Assembly: GCF_000024985.1 (NCBI RefSeq)
Contig: NC_013524.1
Location: forward strand, 620,001-684,000
Direction of reading: 5' to 3'
Length of the DNA stretch: 64,000 nucleotides
From: Sphaerobacter thermophilus DSM 20745
Lineage (GTDB): Bacteria > Chloroflexota > Chloroflexia > Thermomicrobiales > Thermomicrobiaceae
Shown here: positions 54,317 through 62,625 of the stretch, piece by piece
Numbering within the stretch: the stretch's first letter is position 1
How the letters are laid out: every line of letters starts with the position of its first letter
The notes under the pieces: generated by a model
Databases searched by the model: none
Told to the model about the DNA's origin: nothing
What the model saw: only the letters and a program-made list of their open reading frames with translations
Program-made: the position numbers and the translations under genes

Positions 54317-54853
54317 TCACCCCCACACGATCCGCTCCAGCGTCCCATCGGGGTGGTACGACGCCACGCCGAGACGCGGGGGCTCGCGGCCGGCGGGGTC
54401 TCGCGTCAGGCCGTCGATGAGAAGGGGCAGCACCTGGGCCGTGTTGTCGATGACGTCGAGCCCGGCGATCTCGTCAGCCGTGACCCAGGCGAGATCGCCC
54501 TCATCGCTGGTGGGGAGCACCGGCTCGGCGAGGGTACCGGTGAAGTAGAGAAGGAGCGTCAGCGGTGCGCCGGGGCGGGCCTGGACGAGCACCCGCCGCA
54601 GGGTCAGGCCGGCGATCTGCTCCGGCGCGATGCCCGTCTCCTCCTGGACCTCCCGGAGCGCGGCGGCGTGCAGATCGGCAAGCTCCTCCGGCTCGACGCG
54701 CCCGCCGAGCCCGGTCCAGCGGCCGGGCGCGAAGCGCTTGGTGGCGGCGCGCCGGAGCAGCAGGTAGCGCCCACCGTACGCGAGCAGCACCATCGAGTAG
54801 ACTTCAAGCGCAGGTGGCCGCGCGCGGTCCGCGGCGTCGTTCCCGGTTACCAT
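54317..54853 (-). CDS. Nudix hydrolase
   Basis: Hydrolyses a nucleoside diphosphate linked to another moiety. The Nudix box is visible as GGRVEPEELADLHAAALREV and QEETGI; the spacing between the first Glu region and REV is two residues longer than the standard Gx5Ex7REUxEExGU unless the first Glu is taken differently. Length is 178 residues, with LLRRAATKRFAPGRWTGLGG before the box as in 8-oxo-dGTP diphosphatase-like members. ATG at 54853 follows GAGGGGG. Divergent from the thyX-type gene; both would act on deoxynucleotide pools, which may be coincidence. Confidence 0.9.
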   Translation of the reverse strand: MVTGNDAADRARPPALEVYSMVLLAYGGRYLLLRRAATKRFAPGRWTGLGGRVEPEELADLHAAALREVQEETGIAPEQIAGLTLRRVLVQARPGAPLTLLLYFTGTLAEPVLPTSDEGDLAWVTADEIAGLDVIDNTAQVLPLLIDGLTRDPAGREPPRLGVASYHPDGTLERIVWG

Positions 54854-54898
54854 GCTCGCGCCCCCTCACAGTCCATCGCCAGCTCCAGGCCCGCGTTG

Positions 54899-54927
54899 TT
54901 GACAAGCGTACAATATGTACGTACACT
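54899..54927 (+). promoter_or_regulatory. Promoter of the thyX-type gene with overlapping dyad
   Basis: TTGACA at 54899-54904, 17-bp spacer, TACACT at 54922-54927. A perfect interrupted palindrome GTACA-ATA-TGTAC (54908-54920) fills the spacer and may be a regulator site. Confidence 0.72.
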
Positions 54928-54990
54928 CGGGCTACGCAGCGACGGCCCCCCGTCCCGGCCGTGACCGGGTACCTCCAAGGTGGTGAGCAC

Positions 54991-56682
54991 ATGGCAGCAC
55001 CGGCAGATCGGCAGCAGGCGTTCGAGACCCCGTTCCCGTTTCGGTCGACACCGCCGACCGTCCGGCTCATCGGGCAAGAGTCGGCGCACGACCCGTTCGC
55101 CCTCACCGTCGCCGCCGCCTGGACCTGCTACGGCGCGCGCCCGGCGCGGGTTGAGAACGTGCTCAAGCTGATGGACCCGTCGCTGGATGAGCCGGGCGAC
55201 GAGGTGCGCCCGGCACGGCGTGAGCGTGCCCAGCGGCTTTACCCTGACCTCTTCGCGGCCGGCCACCACACCACCTTCCAGCACGCGAACTTCGTCTTCG
55301 TGCTCGACGGCGTCTCCCGGCTCGCGATCTGGTCCTTCTTCCACAGCCACCCGCACTACAACTCCGAGCAAGTCTCGCAGCGCTACCGCGAGGTCAGCGG
55401 CAAGACGATGGTGACGCCCGACCTGCCCGAGCCGCTGCTGGAGATCTACACGGCTGCCATCGAGCGGGCGCTGGAGGGCTACCGGCGGCTGGTCGACCTG
55501 CTGACACCCGACCTTACCGCCCGCTACGCCCGCGTCTTCCCCGCGCGCGCCAAGGCGCGGGATCCGGAGATGGCGGAGCGGGTCCACCGCGACGTGCAGC
55601 GTAAGGCGCAGGAAGTTGCCCGCTACGTGCTGCCGCTGGCGACCCCGGCACACCTCTACCATACCGTCAACGGGCTGACGCTGCTGCGCTACTACGTGCT
55701 GGCCAACCAGCTCGATGTCCCGGGCGAGGTCCGCTACATCGTGAATCGGATGGTCGAGGAGGTCTTGAAGGTCGATCCCAACTTCCTCGGCGCCCCCGGC
55801 CACCCGCTCGACCTGCGCCTGATCGCGACCGAGGACACCCCGGAGTACCAGGCGCTGGCCAACCTGCGGGCAAACCTCGACCAGACCGGCAACGAGGAAT
55901 TCTTCCGCGAGTTCGACGCCGAGCTGGGCAACTACCACTCAAAGCTCGTCGCCTACAACCCGAACGCCGAGCGCCTGCTGGCCAACGCCGTCCGCACCGT
56001 GCTCGGCCGCAGCCGCGACGAGCTCTCCGACGCCGAGGCGATTGCGCTCGTGCTCGACCCGGCGCGCAACCACTACCACGGGCACTCGCTCTTCCTGGCG
56101 ATGCACTCCAAGCTGATGCAGACGATGAACCACGTCCCCTTCACCTTCCAAAAGCGCATCAGCGGCGCCGAGGAAGCGCAGAACCAGCGGCACCGCGGCA
56201 CGCTCTCCTCCAGCCCGGTGCTCTCAGCCCACCTGCGCCAGGAGCCGGACGTGATCGTGCCGTACGACGTGGCGCGGGTGCCGGAGGCGCTGGAGGAGTA
56301 CCACGCCACGGTGCGCGCCCTCTGGGACGCCAAGAACCGGCTGCTCGACGCGGGCGTCCCGGTCGAGCAGGTGCTCTACCTACTGCCCAACAGCCACCAC
56401 GTCCGCTTCTACGAGACGGGCACGCTGCTCACCTACTTCTGGAAGTGGGTCAAGCGGCTCTGCTACGACGCGCAGCGGGAGATCTTCGAGACGGCCCGGC
56501 AGGAGACAGAGCAGGTCAAGCAGGTGCTCCCCGAGATCGGCCGCTACGTCGCCCGGCCGCCCTGCATGCTGCGCCACGAGGCGGGCACCCGCCCCTTCTG
56601 CCCCGAGGGCGAGCGCTACTGCGGCATCCCCGTCTGGCGCAACTACGACTTCGCCCGCATCGCCGAGCGGCGGATCCTGTAG
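54991..56682 (+). CDS. Duplicated ThyX-type (FAD-dependent thymidylate synthase) protein
   Basis: 563 residues, about twice a normal ThyX, with two ThyX-like halves. The first half has HHTTFQHANFVFVLDGVSRL, FFHSHPHYNSEQVSQRYREV (118-133): the SxRY end of the ThyX motif is kept, but the RHR is replaced by HSH. The second half has the RHR at 400-402 (NQRHRGTLSSSP) and the C-terminal VRFYETGTLLTYFWKWVKR and AQREIFETARQ pattern. Thus the standard RHRxxSxNExSxRY is divided between halves. Likely makes dTMP from dUMP using methylene-tetrahydrofolate and FAD, but activity is inferred. ATG at 54991. Confidence 0.85.
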   Translation: MAAPADRQQAFETPFPFRSTPPTVRLIGQESAHDPFALTVAAAWTCYGARPARVENVLKLMDPSLDEPGDEVRPARRERAQRLYPDLFAAGHHTTFQHANFVFVLDGVSRLAIWSFFHSHPHYNSEQVSQRYREVSGKTMVTPDLPEPLLEIYTAAIERALEGYRRLVDLLTPDLTARYARVFPARAKARDPEMAERVHRDVQRKAQEVARYVLPLATPAHLYHTVNGLTLLRYYVLANQLDVPGEVRYIVNRMVEEVLKVDPNFLGAPGHPLDLRLIATEDTPEYQALANLRANLDQTGNEEFFREFDAELGNYHSKLVAYNPNAERLLANAVRTVLGRSRDELSDAEAIALVLDPARNHYHGHSLFLAMHSKLMQTMNHVPFTFQKRISGAEEAQNQRHRGTLSSSPVLSAHLRQEPDVIVPYDVARVPEALEEYHATVRALWDAKNRLLDAGVPVEQVLYLLPNSHHVRFYETGTLLTYFWKWVKRLCYDAQREIFETARQETEQVKQVLPEIGRYVARPPCMLRHEAGTRPFCPEGERYCGIPVWRNYDFARIAERRIL

Positions 56683-56689
56683 GCGTCGT

Positions 56690-56750
56690 GTGTGTTCCGT
56701 GATGCGTGTTGCGTGTCACGCGTGTTCCGTGATGCCTGTCGCGTGACCTT
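56690..56750. repeat. GTGTTCCGTG-word repeat after thyX-type gene
   Basis: Run of GTGTTCCGTGATGCGTGTTG words without a complementary partner close by. Confidence 0.65.
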
Positions 56751-56776
56751 CTGGTGAGGCACAAGCGGTGTAATCG

Positions 56777-56813
56777 ACCGGGGTCGAGCGCTTCCTCGCT
56801 CGACCCCGGTTTC
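56777..56813 (+). terminator. Rho-independent-like terminator of the thyX-type gene
   Basis: Perfect 14-bp stem ACCGGGGTCGAGCG / CGCTCGACCCCGGT with a six-base loop, followed by TTTC, 95 bp after the stop codon. The T-run is short, as often in GC-rich genomes. Confidence 0.7.
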
Positions 56814-56884
56814 ATGCTCCAGCGCGGTGACCAATCCCCTGCACGCCGCCGTGTGTCACACAATGCTGGACGACCACGCCATTA

Positions 56885-57007
56885 TGTCATCCTGAGCGAA
56901 GCGAAGGATCTCGCGTCAGAACCACCACCCAGTGGGGAGATCCTTCGACTCGGACGGAGTCGCCAGGCCCGGCTGATCGCCGCTCCCGGCTCCGCTCAGG
57001 ATGACAC
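56885..57007. repeat. TCATCCTGAGCGAAG...CTCAGGATGACA dispersed palindrome
   Basis: Outer arms CATCCTGAGCG and CTCAGGATGAC, inner arms GAAGGATCTCGCG and GAGATCCTTCGA, enclosing about 30 bp. This type of repeat is known from many unrelated bacterial genomes. It occupies the gap 56814-57168, in which no gene is visible. Confidence 0.8.
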
Positions 57008-57168
57008 GGCCTCAAACCAAGACTGCCACCACGGGTGCCCGGCGCTCGCTCGTCGGCGAGGGCCGCACTCCGGGACTGTTGTGGAGTCGATACTGTCAGA
57101 GATACAGCGGGGCTAGAACAGTGTGGATCGCCTGCGTATTGTGCGCCGGACTCGTCGTGGCGACCTCG

Positions 57169-57813
57169 TCACCCGCGATGCCGGCCGGAGGTGCTGTCGA
57201 GGTAGTCGATCACCTTCTGGTAATCGGCGGTGTCGATCATGCCGCTCTCGTGGTAGTACGTGATCATCATGCGCAGCCCGAGGATGGGCATGACCCGATA
57301 GCCGTGCTCGTGCAGCCGGGCGACGCCGCCCTGCTCCCGATCGATCAGGACGATCGCGTCGCGGACGATCAAGCCGGCCTTCTCCAGGGTCCGAGCGGTG
57401 GTGAGGATGCTGGTACCGCCGGTCATCAGGTCGTCGATCACCAGGACGGTCTGCCCCGGCACGACCCTCCCTTCGATCTCCGGGTGCGAGCCGTCGGGGC
57501 GCACATAGAGCAGCGGGGTATCGCTGACGAGCGCGTAGGCGGTAGCGATGTGCAGGCCGCCCATCGGCACGCCAGCCACCGCGCCGAAACTGGCCAGGCG
57601 GGGCTTGCGCCGGACCTGATCGGCCTGGATCTCCTGATGGATTAGCCGCGCGATTTGGCGCAGGACCGCGGGGTCGCTGATGAGCACGCGCGGGTTGATG
57701 TAGATCGGCGACCGGCCGGCGGTCGGTCCGAGGTCGAAGTCGCCAAACTGCACACCACCAAGGGCATAGAGCGCCTGGGCCAGATCGAGCTTGGATTCGG
57801 ACCCGAAGAACAC
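57169..57813 (-). CDS. pyrE: Orotate phosphoribosyltransferase (PyrE-like)
   Basis: Pyrimidine biosynthesis: joins orotate to PRPP. The PRPP-binding signature is TVLVIDDLMTGGTSILTT (about 120-138), with SFGAVAGVPMGGLHIATAYA as the preceding loop and RPDGSHPEIEGRV at the mobile loop, where PyrE enzymes normally have a Lys-rich stretch (KxHG); here basic residues are few. 214 residues from GTG at 57813, which has GGGAGG eight bases upstream; the open frame continues to 58041 but that part is not conserved-looking. Stands alone among convergent neighbours, so another type I phosphoribosyltransferase is possible. Confidence 0.82.
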   Translation of the reverse strand: MFFGSESKLDLAQALYALGGVQFGDFDLGPTAGRSPIYINPRVLISDPAVLRQIARLIHQEIQADQVRRKPRLASFGAVAGVPMGGLHIATAYALVSDTPLLYVRPDGSHPEIEGRVVPGQTVLVIDDLMTGGTSILTTARTLEKAGLIVRDAIVLIDREQGGVARLHEHGYRVMPILGLRMMITYYHESGMIDTADYQKVIDYLDSTSGRHRG

Positions 57814-58112
57814 GCTGTCGTCGTCCTCCCGACGTGCGGCACGGCCGATCGGCACGATAGTGGGGAGACGATACCATAATCCCACACTGGTTGCGTACTG
57901 TTTCCTATCCCTCCACACACGCGCCCGGCCGGTGATAATGCCCGCCCGGCACGCACCGCCGCGCTCCTCACCACCGGCACCACCTACACCGTCGTGACTG
58001 CCGTCCCCAAGGCGATGCGGATCCCTCCCCACCCCGCGCACGAACTCGCCCCGGGCGCTATGATGAGCGTCGGGACAAACGGGGTTTAACGCCGCGGCGA
58101 GGGAGGGGGGAG
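57814..58112. other. Divergent pyrE-folC intergenic region
   Basis: 299 bp with no gene. A TATGAT at 58059-58064 could be a -10 box for folC but has no matching -35; on the minus strand TTATGGTAT near 57875 is a possible extended -10 for pyrE. Confidence 0.4.
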
Positions 58113-59471
58113 ATGGACTACCGGGAGGCGATCGCCTACATCATCGAGCGCTCCGGCTACGACCGGGGCTTCGTAGCCAACCCCTTCGACGCCGAGACGG
58201 TCGGCCTCCAACGCACCAAGTGGTTACTGGAAGCGCTCGGCAACCCCGAGGAGCGCTTCACCGCCGTGCACATCGCAGGCACCAAGGGGAAGGGCTCGAC
58301 CGGGGCCTGCGTCGCCGCCATCCTGCGCGCCGCGGGAAAACGCACCGGCCTCTACTCCTCACCCCACCTCCACACCTTCCGCGAGCGGGTCCAGATCGAC
58401 GGCGAGCCGATCACGCCTGAGGACTTCGCCGCCCTGACCGCCGAGCTTGCCGCGGTCAACAGCCGCCTGGCCGAGGCGCGGCCCGACTGGGGCGAGGCCA
58501 CCGCCTTCGAGGTCTCCACCGCGCTCGCCTTCCTCGCCTTCGCTCGGGCTGGTGTTGAGGTCGGCGTGGTCGAGGTCGGACTCGGCGGGCGACTCGACGC
58601 CACCAACGTCGTCACCCCGGCCGTCGCCGTCATCACCCCGATCAGCTACGACCACACCGCCATCCTGGGCGACACCCTCGACGCGATCGCGACCGAGAAG
58701 GGGGGCATCATCAAGCCGGGCCGCCCGGTCGTCCTCGGCCCACAGCCGCCCGAAGCCCTGGCCACCCTGGAGCGGATCGCCGCCGAGCGCGGCAGCCCGG
58801 TCTACCGGGCCGGTCGCGACTGGCATGCGACCGGCACCGACACCGGCTTCGACCTGACCGGCCCGTGGGGGACCATCCGCGACCTGCGCGTCGCGCTGCG
58901 CGGGCGACACCAGGTGGAGAACGCAGCCACGGCCGTCGCCGCCTGCTGGCTACTGCGCGAGCAGGGCATCGACATCCCGGAGGACGCCATCCGCGCCGGG
59001 CTGGCAGCGGTCCACTGGCCCGGCCGCCTGGAAGTCGTGCGTGAGCAGCCCCTGGTCGTGGTCGACGGCGCGCACAACGTCGACGCCGCCGCCCGCCTCG
59101 CCGAGGCGCTGGTCGACACCTTCGGACAGCGCCGCCGCACGCTCGTCCTCGGCATTGCCCGGGACAAAGACATCCCGGCGATGCTGGAGATCCTCGCCCC
59201 GCTGGCGGACCGGATCATCGCCACTGCCTCCCACCACCCCCGGGCCGCCGATCCGGCCCAGGTCGCAGCCGCCGCCCGGGCGGCCGGCGGCGCCGGGCTC
59301 GCCGTCGAGGAGGCTCCCGACATCGCCACCGGGCTACACCGCGCACTGGATGCCGCCGCGCCGGAAGACCTGATCTGCGTCACCGGCTCCCTCTACGCCG
59401 TTTCCGAGGCCCGCGAGGCCCTCGGCCTCGCCCAGGCCGACGACTTCGAGCGCGAGCTGCTGTTCCGGTGA
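58113..59471 (+). CDS. folC: Folylpolyglutamate synthase / dihydrofolate synthase
   Basis: Mur-ligase-family enzyme of 452 residues adding glutamate to folates. Opens with RTKWLLEALGNPEERFTAVH, P-loop AGTKGKGSTGACVAAILRAA (about 48-65), the omega-loop region LYSSPHLHTFRERVQIDGEP, FEVSTALAFLAFARAGVEVG with VEVGLGGRLDATNVV, and SYDHTAILGDTLDAIATEK. C-terminal domain: VVVDGAHNVDAAARLAEAL. GAGGGAGGGGGGAG precedes the ATG. Its polyglutamylated folate product would serve the nearby ThyX-type enzyme, though they are not an operon. Confidence 0.96.
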   Translation: MDYREAIAYIIERSGYDRGFVANPFDAETVGLQRTKWLLEALGNPEERFTAVHIAGTKGKGSTGACVAAILRAAGKRTGLYSSPHLHTFRERVQIDGEPITPEDFAALTAELAAVNSRLAEARPDWGEATAFEVSTALAFLAFARAGVEVGVVEVGLGGRLDATNVVTPAVAVITPISYDHTAILGDTLDAIATEKGGIIKPGRPVVLGPQPPEALATLERIAAERGSPVYRAGRDWHATGTDTGFDLTGPWGTIRDLRVALRGRHQVENAATAVAACWLLREQGIDIPEDAIRAGLAAVHWPGRLEVVREQPLVVVDGAHNVDAAARLAEALVDTFGQRRRTLVLGIARDKDIPAMLEILAPLADRIIATASHHPRAADPAQVAAAARAAGGAGLAVEEAPDIATGLHRALDAAAPEDLICVTGSLYAVSEAREALGLAQADDFERELLFR

Positions 59472-59976
59472 GGAGACGAATACCGCGAATCTCCAGACCG
59501 CTGGTGTGAAGAACCCCGCACGTGGCGCGTGCCCGGGGGTAAACCCCCGGGCTGACTAATAGAAGCCGGCTGAAGCCGGCTTTGGAGTGCGGCGGCAAAG
59601 CCGCCGCTTTGGTATGGCGCGGCGTGATGCCAGGCGCCCGCAGACGGATGGTGCGCGGGGCGCCGCGGCGTGGTTGGCACCCGTAGATGGGTGGCGCGAA
59701 GGTTCCTGCGCCGTGGTCCGGGCCGGGGGGTAATGCCGCCGGGCTGACAGGGGAAGCCCGGGGGTTTACCCCCGGGCACATGCCAGCGGACGGGGCCGGC
59801 ACTGCTCCGTTCGGCGCCCACGCTCCGGATCGTGTCCTATGCCCGAAGCCTGCAAGATTCCGGCGCTCCCACGTCATTCCGCTTCCACCCCACCCAACCG
59901 TTGACGAGGCGGCACGGACTGGCCTATCCTCTGCAGCAGCGTGCGGTCATGACCGTCGATCGAGGAGGAAAGACCG
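59472..59976. repeat. Partial or rearranged palindromic-element sequence
   Basis: 505-bp gap. A single double-hairpin unit of the AGCCGGCT type lies at 59529-59583, and a chimeric unit (CCGGGCCGGGGGGTAATG, then CCCGGGGGTTTACCCCCGGG) at about 59720-59782. The central core found in the three full copies is not recognisable, so this appears to be a remnant or solo insertion. No gene is visible. Confidence 0.7.
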
Positions 59977-60105
59977 TTGGAGAGTCCTGAACGCGCCTAT
60001 GGCCGGGCCGCCGTCGCCTTGGTCGTCCTGTTGATGCTGAACTTCGTAGCGCTGTTCGGCCTCATGGCTCTCGGCCTCTCGCAGGGCTTCAAGATCACCT
60101 GGTAA
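59977..60105 (+). CDS. 42-residue single-pass membrane peptide
   Basis: TTG at 59977 is preceded by GAGGAGGA seven bases upstream, an excellent ribosome site. The peptide reads MESPERAYGRAAVALVVLLM then LNFVALFGLMALGLSQGFKI and TW, that is, a short charged N-terminus and one hydrophobic helix of about 24 residues, ending KITW. A terminator-like hairpin follows 44 bp after the TAA, so this is a self-contained unit between folC and the purine permease. I do not recognise a family. Confidence 0.72.
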   Translation: MESPERAYGRAAVALVVLLMLNFVALFGLMALGLSQGFKITW

Positions 60106-60148
60106 CGCGCCCCGCACTTTCCCCACAGGTGAGTACAGAACATACCCC

Positions 60149-60173
60149 GCCCGCCCGGCATTTTCGGGCGGGC
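60149..60173 (+). terminator. Terminator-like hairpin after the 42-residue gene
   Basis: GCCCGCCCG at 60149-60157 pairs with CGGGCGGGC at 60165-60173 around GCATTTT; weak T content after it. Confidence 0.65.
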
Positions 60174-60312
60174 ATTGTCTGCTGATCTGGTTCACCGTTC
60201 CCTACTCCCATCTGCGTGACGCGTATCCGGCGACGGGCCGCCCCTTCCCGAAGGCGGGAGAGAGGTGCATACGTTCGCAGGACTTGACGCTCACGATCCA
60301 TTGCGCATCCGG

Positions 60313-60342
60313 TCAACAGACCCTACACTCGTCGTGTAGAAT
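60313..60342 (+). promoter_or_regulatory. Promoter and operator-like dyad of the purine permease gene
   Basis: TCAACA at 60313-60318 and TAGAAT at 60337-60342 with an 18-bp spacer. A perfect dyad CTACAC-TCGTC-GTGTAG (60323-60339) overlaps the -10 box, in a position suited to repression. No purine-riboswitch fold was seen in the leader. Confidence 0.55.
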
Positions 60343-60383
60343 GAACCGGCGGCGGTGGTCTTTCGCGGGAGGTGGAGCGTACG

Positions 60384-61835
60384 GTGAGTCAGCAGACGGT
60401 CGCGACACGGCAGGAGCCGGGAACCGAGGGGTTCCTCGACCGGTTCTTTCATCTCAAGGAGTTCGGGACAACCGTCCCGACGGAGGTGATGGCGGGCCTG
60501 ACCACGTTCATGGTCATGGCCTATATCCTTTTCGTAAACCCGATCATCCTGGGCAATCCTGATCTTCCCGATCAATTCCCGATCCGTGCCACCGCGACCG
60601 CGACGGCGCTGGTGGCGGGCGTGATGACGATCATCATGGGCCTGGCGACGAACCGCGCCTACGCCATCGCGCCGGGGATGGGGCTCAACGCCATCGTTGC
60701 CTTCCAGCTCGTCGGCTCGATGGGGCTGACCATGCCCCAGGCAATGGGCGTGATCGTGGCCGAGGGTCTCGTCATCACGGCGCTGGTGCTGCTCGGCATC
60801 CGGCAGGCCGTGTTCAACGCCATCCCAACCGAGTTGAAGAAGGCTATCTCGGTCGGTATCGGGCTTTTCATCCTGTTCATCGGGCTGGTCAACGGCGGGA
60901 TCGTCGTCGCCGACCCGGCGACCCTGGTGGCGCTGGGTGACCTGCGCGGGGCGCCGGTTTTCGTCACCGCCTTCGGTCTGGCCCTCACCATCGCGCTCAT
61001 GGCGCGCAACGTCAGGGGCGCAATCCTGTGGGGCATCCTGGGCAGCACGGTGGCGGCGATCATTGCCAAGGCGGTCACCGGGACCGACGCGTTTGCGCCC
61101 GGCGTGGCTGAGTTGCCGAGCCAGTGGATCGCGACGCCCGACTTCGGCACGATCGGTCAGTTCTCCTTCGGCTTCATCGCCGAACTGGGCGTGCTCACCG
61201 CCATCCTGGTGGTCTTCGCGCTCATGCTCTCCGACTTCTTCGACACCATGGGCACCCTGATTGGGGTCGGCAGCCAGGCGGGCTACCTGAACGAGAAGGG
61301 TGAGCTGCCCCAGGCGCAGCGGGCGCTGGTCGTCGACTCGCTCGCGGCGGTCGCGGGCGGCGCGGCAGGGACCTCCTCCGCCACGACCTACATCGAGTCA
61401 GCGGCCGGGGTCGGCGTCGGTGGGCGCACGGGGCTGGTGGCAGTGGTCACCGGCATCCTCTTCCTGCTGGCGATGCCGCTGGCGCCGCTGGTCGAGGTCG
61501 TCCCGAGCCAGGCGACGGCGCCGGCGCTGATCATCGTCGGCTGGATGATGATGTCGGTGCTGAGCGAGCGCGAGACGCGCACGCAGGACGGCCGGACGAT
61601 CGTCGGCCGGGCCATCGACTTCGCGAACCTCGAGGAGGGACTGCCGGTCGTCGCGACGATGGTGATGATGCCGCTGACCTACAACATCACCAACGGCATC
61701 GGCGCCGGCTTCATCACCTGGACGCTGATCAAGATCTTCAAGGGGAAGTTCCGCGAGGTGCACCCGGCGATGCACATCGCCAGCCTCGCCTTCCTCGTGT
61801 ACTTCCTCCGCAGCTACCTCGGCGTTGAGGTCTAG
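60384..61835 (+). CDS. AzgA/NCS2-family purine permease
   Basis: Hypoxanthine/guanine/adenine-type transporter of 483 residues with about 12-14 membrane segments. Family signatures: GLTTFMVMAYILFVNPIILG near the start, YAIAPGMGLNAIVAF, LPTELKKAISVGIGLFILF-like PTELKKAISVGIGLFI, DFFDTMGTLIGVGSQAG, and GAAGTSSATTYIESAAGVGV-type GTSSATTYIESAAGVGVGGR, the substrate-site region of AzgA-like proteins. GTG at 60384 follows GGGAGGTGG eight to nine bases upstream; an in-frame GTG at 60372 is too close to that site. Confidence 0.94.
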   Translation: MSQQTVATRQEPGTEGFLDRFFHLKEFGTTVPTEVMAGLTTFMVMAYILFVNPIILGNPDLPDQFPIRATATATALVAGVMTIIMGLATNRAYAIAPGMGLNAIVAFQLVGSMGLTMPQAMGVIVAEGLVITALVLLGIRQAVFNAIPTELKKAISVGIGLFILFIGLVNGGIVVADPATLVALGDLRGAPVFVTAFGLALTIALMARNVRGAILWGILGSTVAAIIAKAVTGTDAFAPGVAELPSQWIATPDFGTIGQFSFGFIAELGVLTAILVVFALMLSDFFDTMGTLIGVGSQAGYLNEKGELPQAQRALVVDSLAAVAGGAAGTSSATTYIESAAGVGVGGRTGLVAVVTGILFLLAMPLAPLVEVVPSQATAPALIIVGWMMMSVLSERETRTQDGRTIVGRAIDFANLEEGLPVVATMVMMPLTYNITNGIGAGFITWTLIKIFKGKFREVHPAMHIASLAFLVYFLRSYLGVEV

Positions 61836-61976
61836 CCAAACGCGGAGGCACGCCACACGCGCACGACGGGCGGCGGGGACGGGTTCTCCGCCGCCTGATC
61901 ATTCCCGAGGCCGGCGCGCCAGGACATGGTGCGCCCCCGCACCGCCCCAGACCCCAGGAAGGACGGGTAGCCGACC

Positions 61977-62528
61977 ATGGACCACGCCGACCACGTCCGC
62001 CTGCTGCGCGACGGGGTACCCACAGAGCCAGGGGTCTGGGCCGACCTCGGCTCCGGTACTGGCGCCTTCACCCTGGCGCTGGCCGACCTGCTCGGCCCCG
62101 GCGCGACGATCTACTCCGTCGACCGCGACGCCGACGCACTCCGCCGGCAGGAGCGCGCGATGCAGGCCCGCTTCCCGACCACGACGTTGCACCTCCTCGT
62201 GGCCGACTTCACCCGCCCGCTCCCGTTGCCGCAGCTCGACGGCATCGTCATGGCCAACTCGCTCCACTTCGTACGGGACAAGGAGCCGGTGCTGCGCCTG
62301 ATCCGCGGCTACCTCCGACCCGGCGGACGCCTGCTCCTGGTCGAGTACGACACCGACCACGGCAACCGCTGGGTCCCCTACCCCCTCAGCTACGACACCT
62401 GGGAATTCCTCGCCGCCCGCGCCGGCTTCACCGCCACGCGCCTCCTCGCCGTCCACCCCAGCCGCTACTTCCACCGCATCTACTCCGCCGCCAGCGAGCG
62501 GGGGGAGGACAGCGCACGCCCCTCGTAG
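61977..62528 (+). CDS. Class I SAM-dependent methyltransferase
   Basis: 183-residue methyltransferase. Motif I VWADLGSGTGAFTLALADLL binds S-adenosylmethionine; the acidic residue of beta2 is in IYSVDRDADAL; motif II LLVADFTRPLPLPQLDGIVM and NSLHFVRDKEPVLRLIRGYL with RPGGRLLLVEYD complete the fold. The acceptor substrate cannot be inferred; UbiE/MenG-type methyltransferases differ in length and motifs, so a role in menaquinone methylation is not supported. ATG at 61977. Confidence 0.9.
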   Translation: MDHADHVRLLRDGVPTEPGVWADLGSGTGAFTLALADLLGPGATIYSVDRDADALRRQERAMQARFPTTTLHLLVADFTRPLPLPQLDGIVMANSLHFVRDKEPVLRLIRGYLRPGGRLLLVEYDTDHGNRWVPYPLSYDTWEFLAARAGFTATRLLAVHPSRYFHRIYSAASERGEDSARPS

Positions 62529-62625
62529 GAGCGGATTCGAGGCCCCGGCCCTGCCGCGCCTGCGCGGACGCCCGGGCCGTGGCATGGGCCAGCACGTGTG
62601 GTGGGAGGGTTTTCGCGCGGTGGCG
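62529..62625. other. Spacer before palindromic element copy 3
   Basis: 97 bp of GC-rich sequence without gene signals. Confidence 0.4.

Noticed and set aside
59529-59782. Fourth full copy of the 372-bp element
   Set aside because: Only one complete unit and one chimeric unit are present, and the central core is missing; treated as a remnant.
60106-60383. Purine riboswitch before the permease
   Set aside because: I could not find the conserved three-way-junction core sequences; only a DNA dyad over the -10 box is visible.
61977-62528. MenG/UbiE demethylmenaquinone methyltransferase
   Set aside because: Too short and without UbiE motifs; it is also far from the men cluster.
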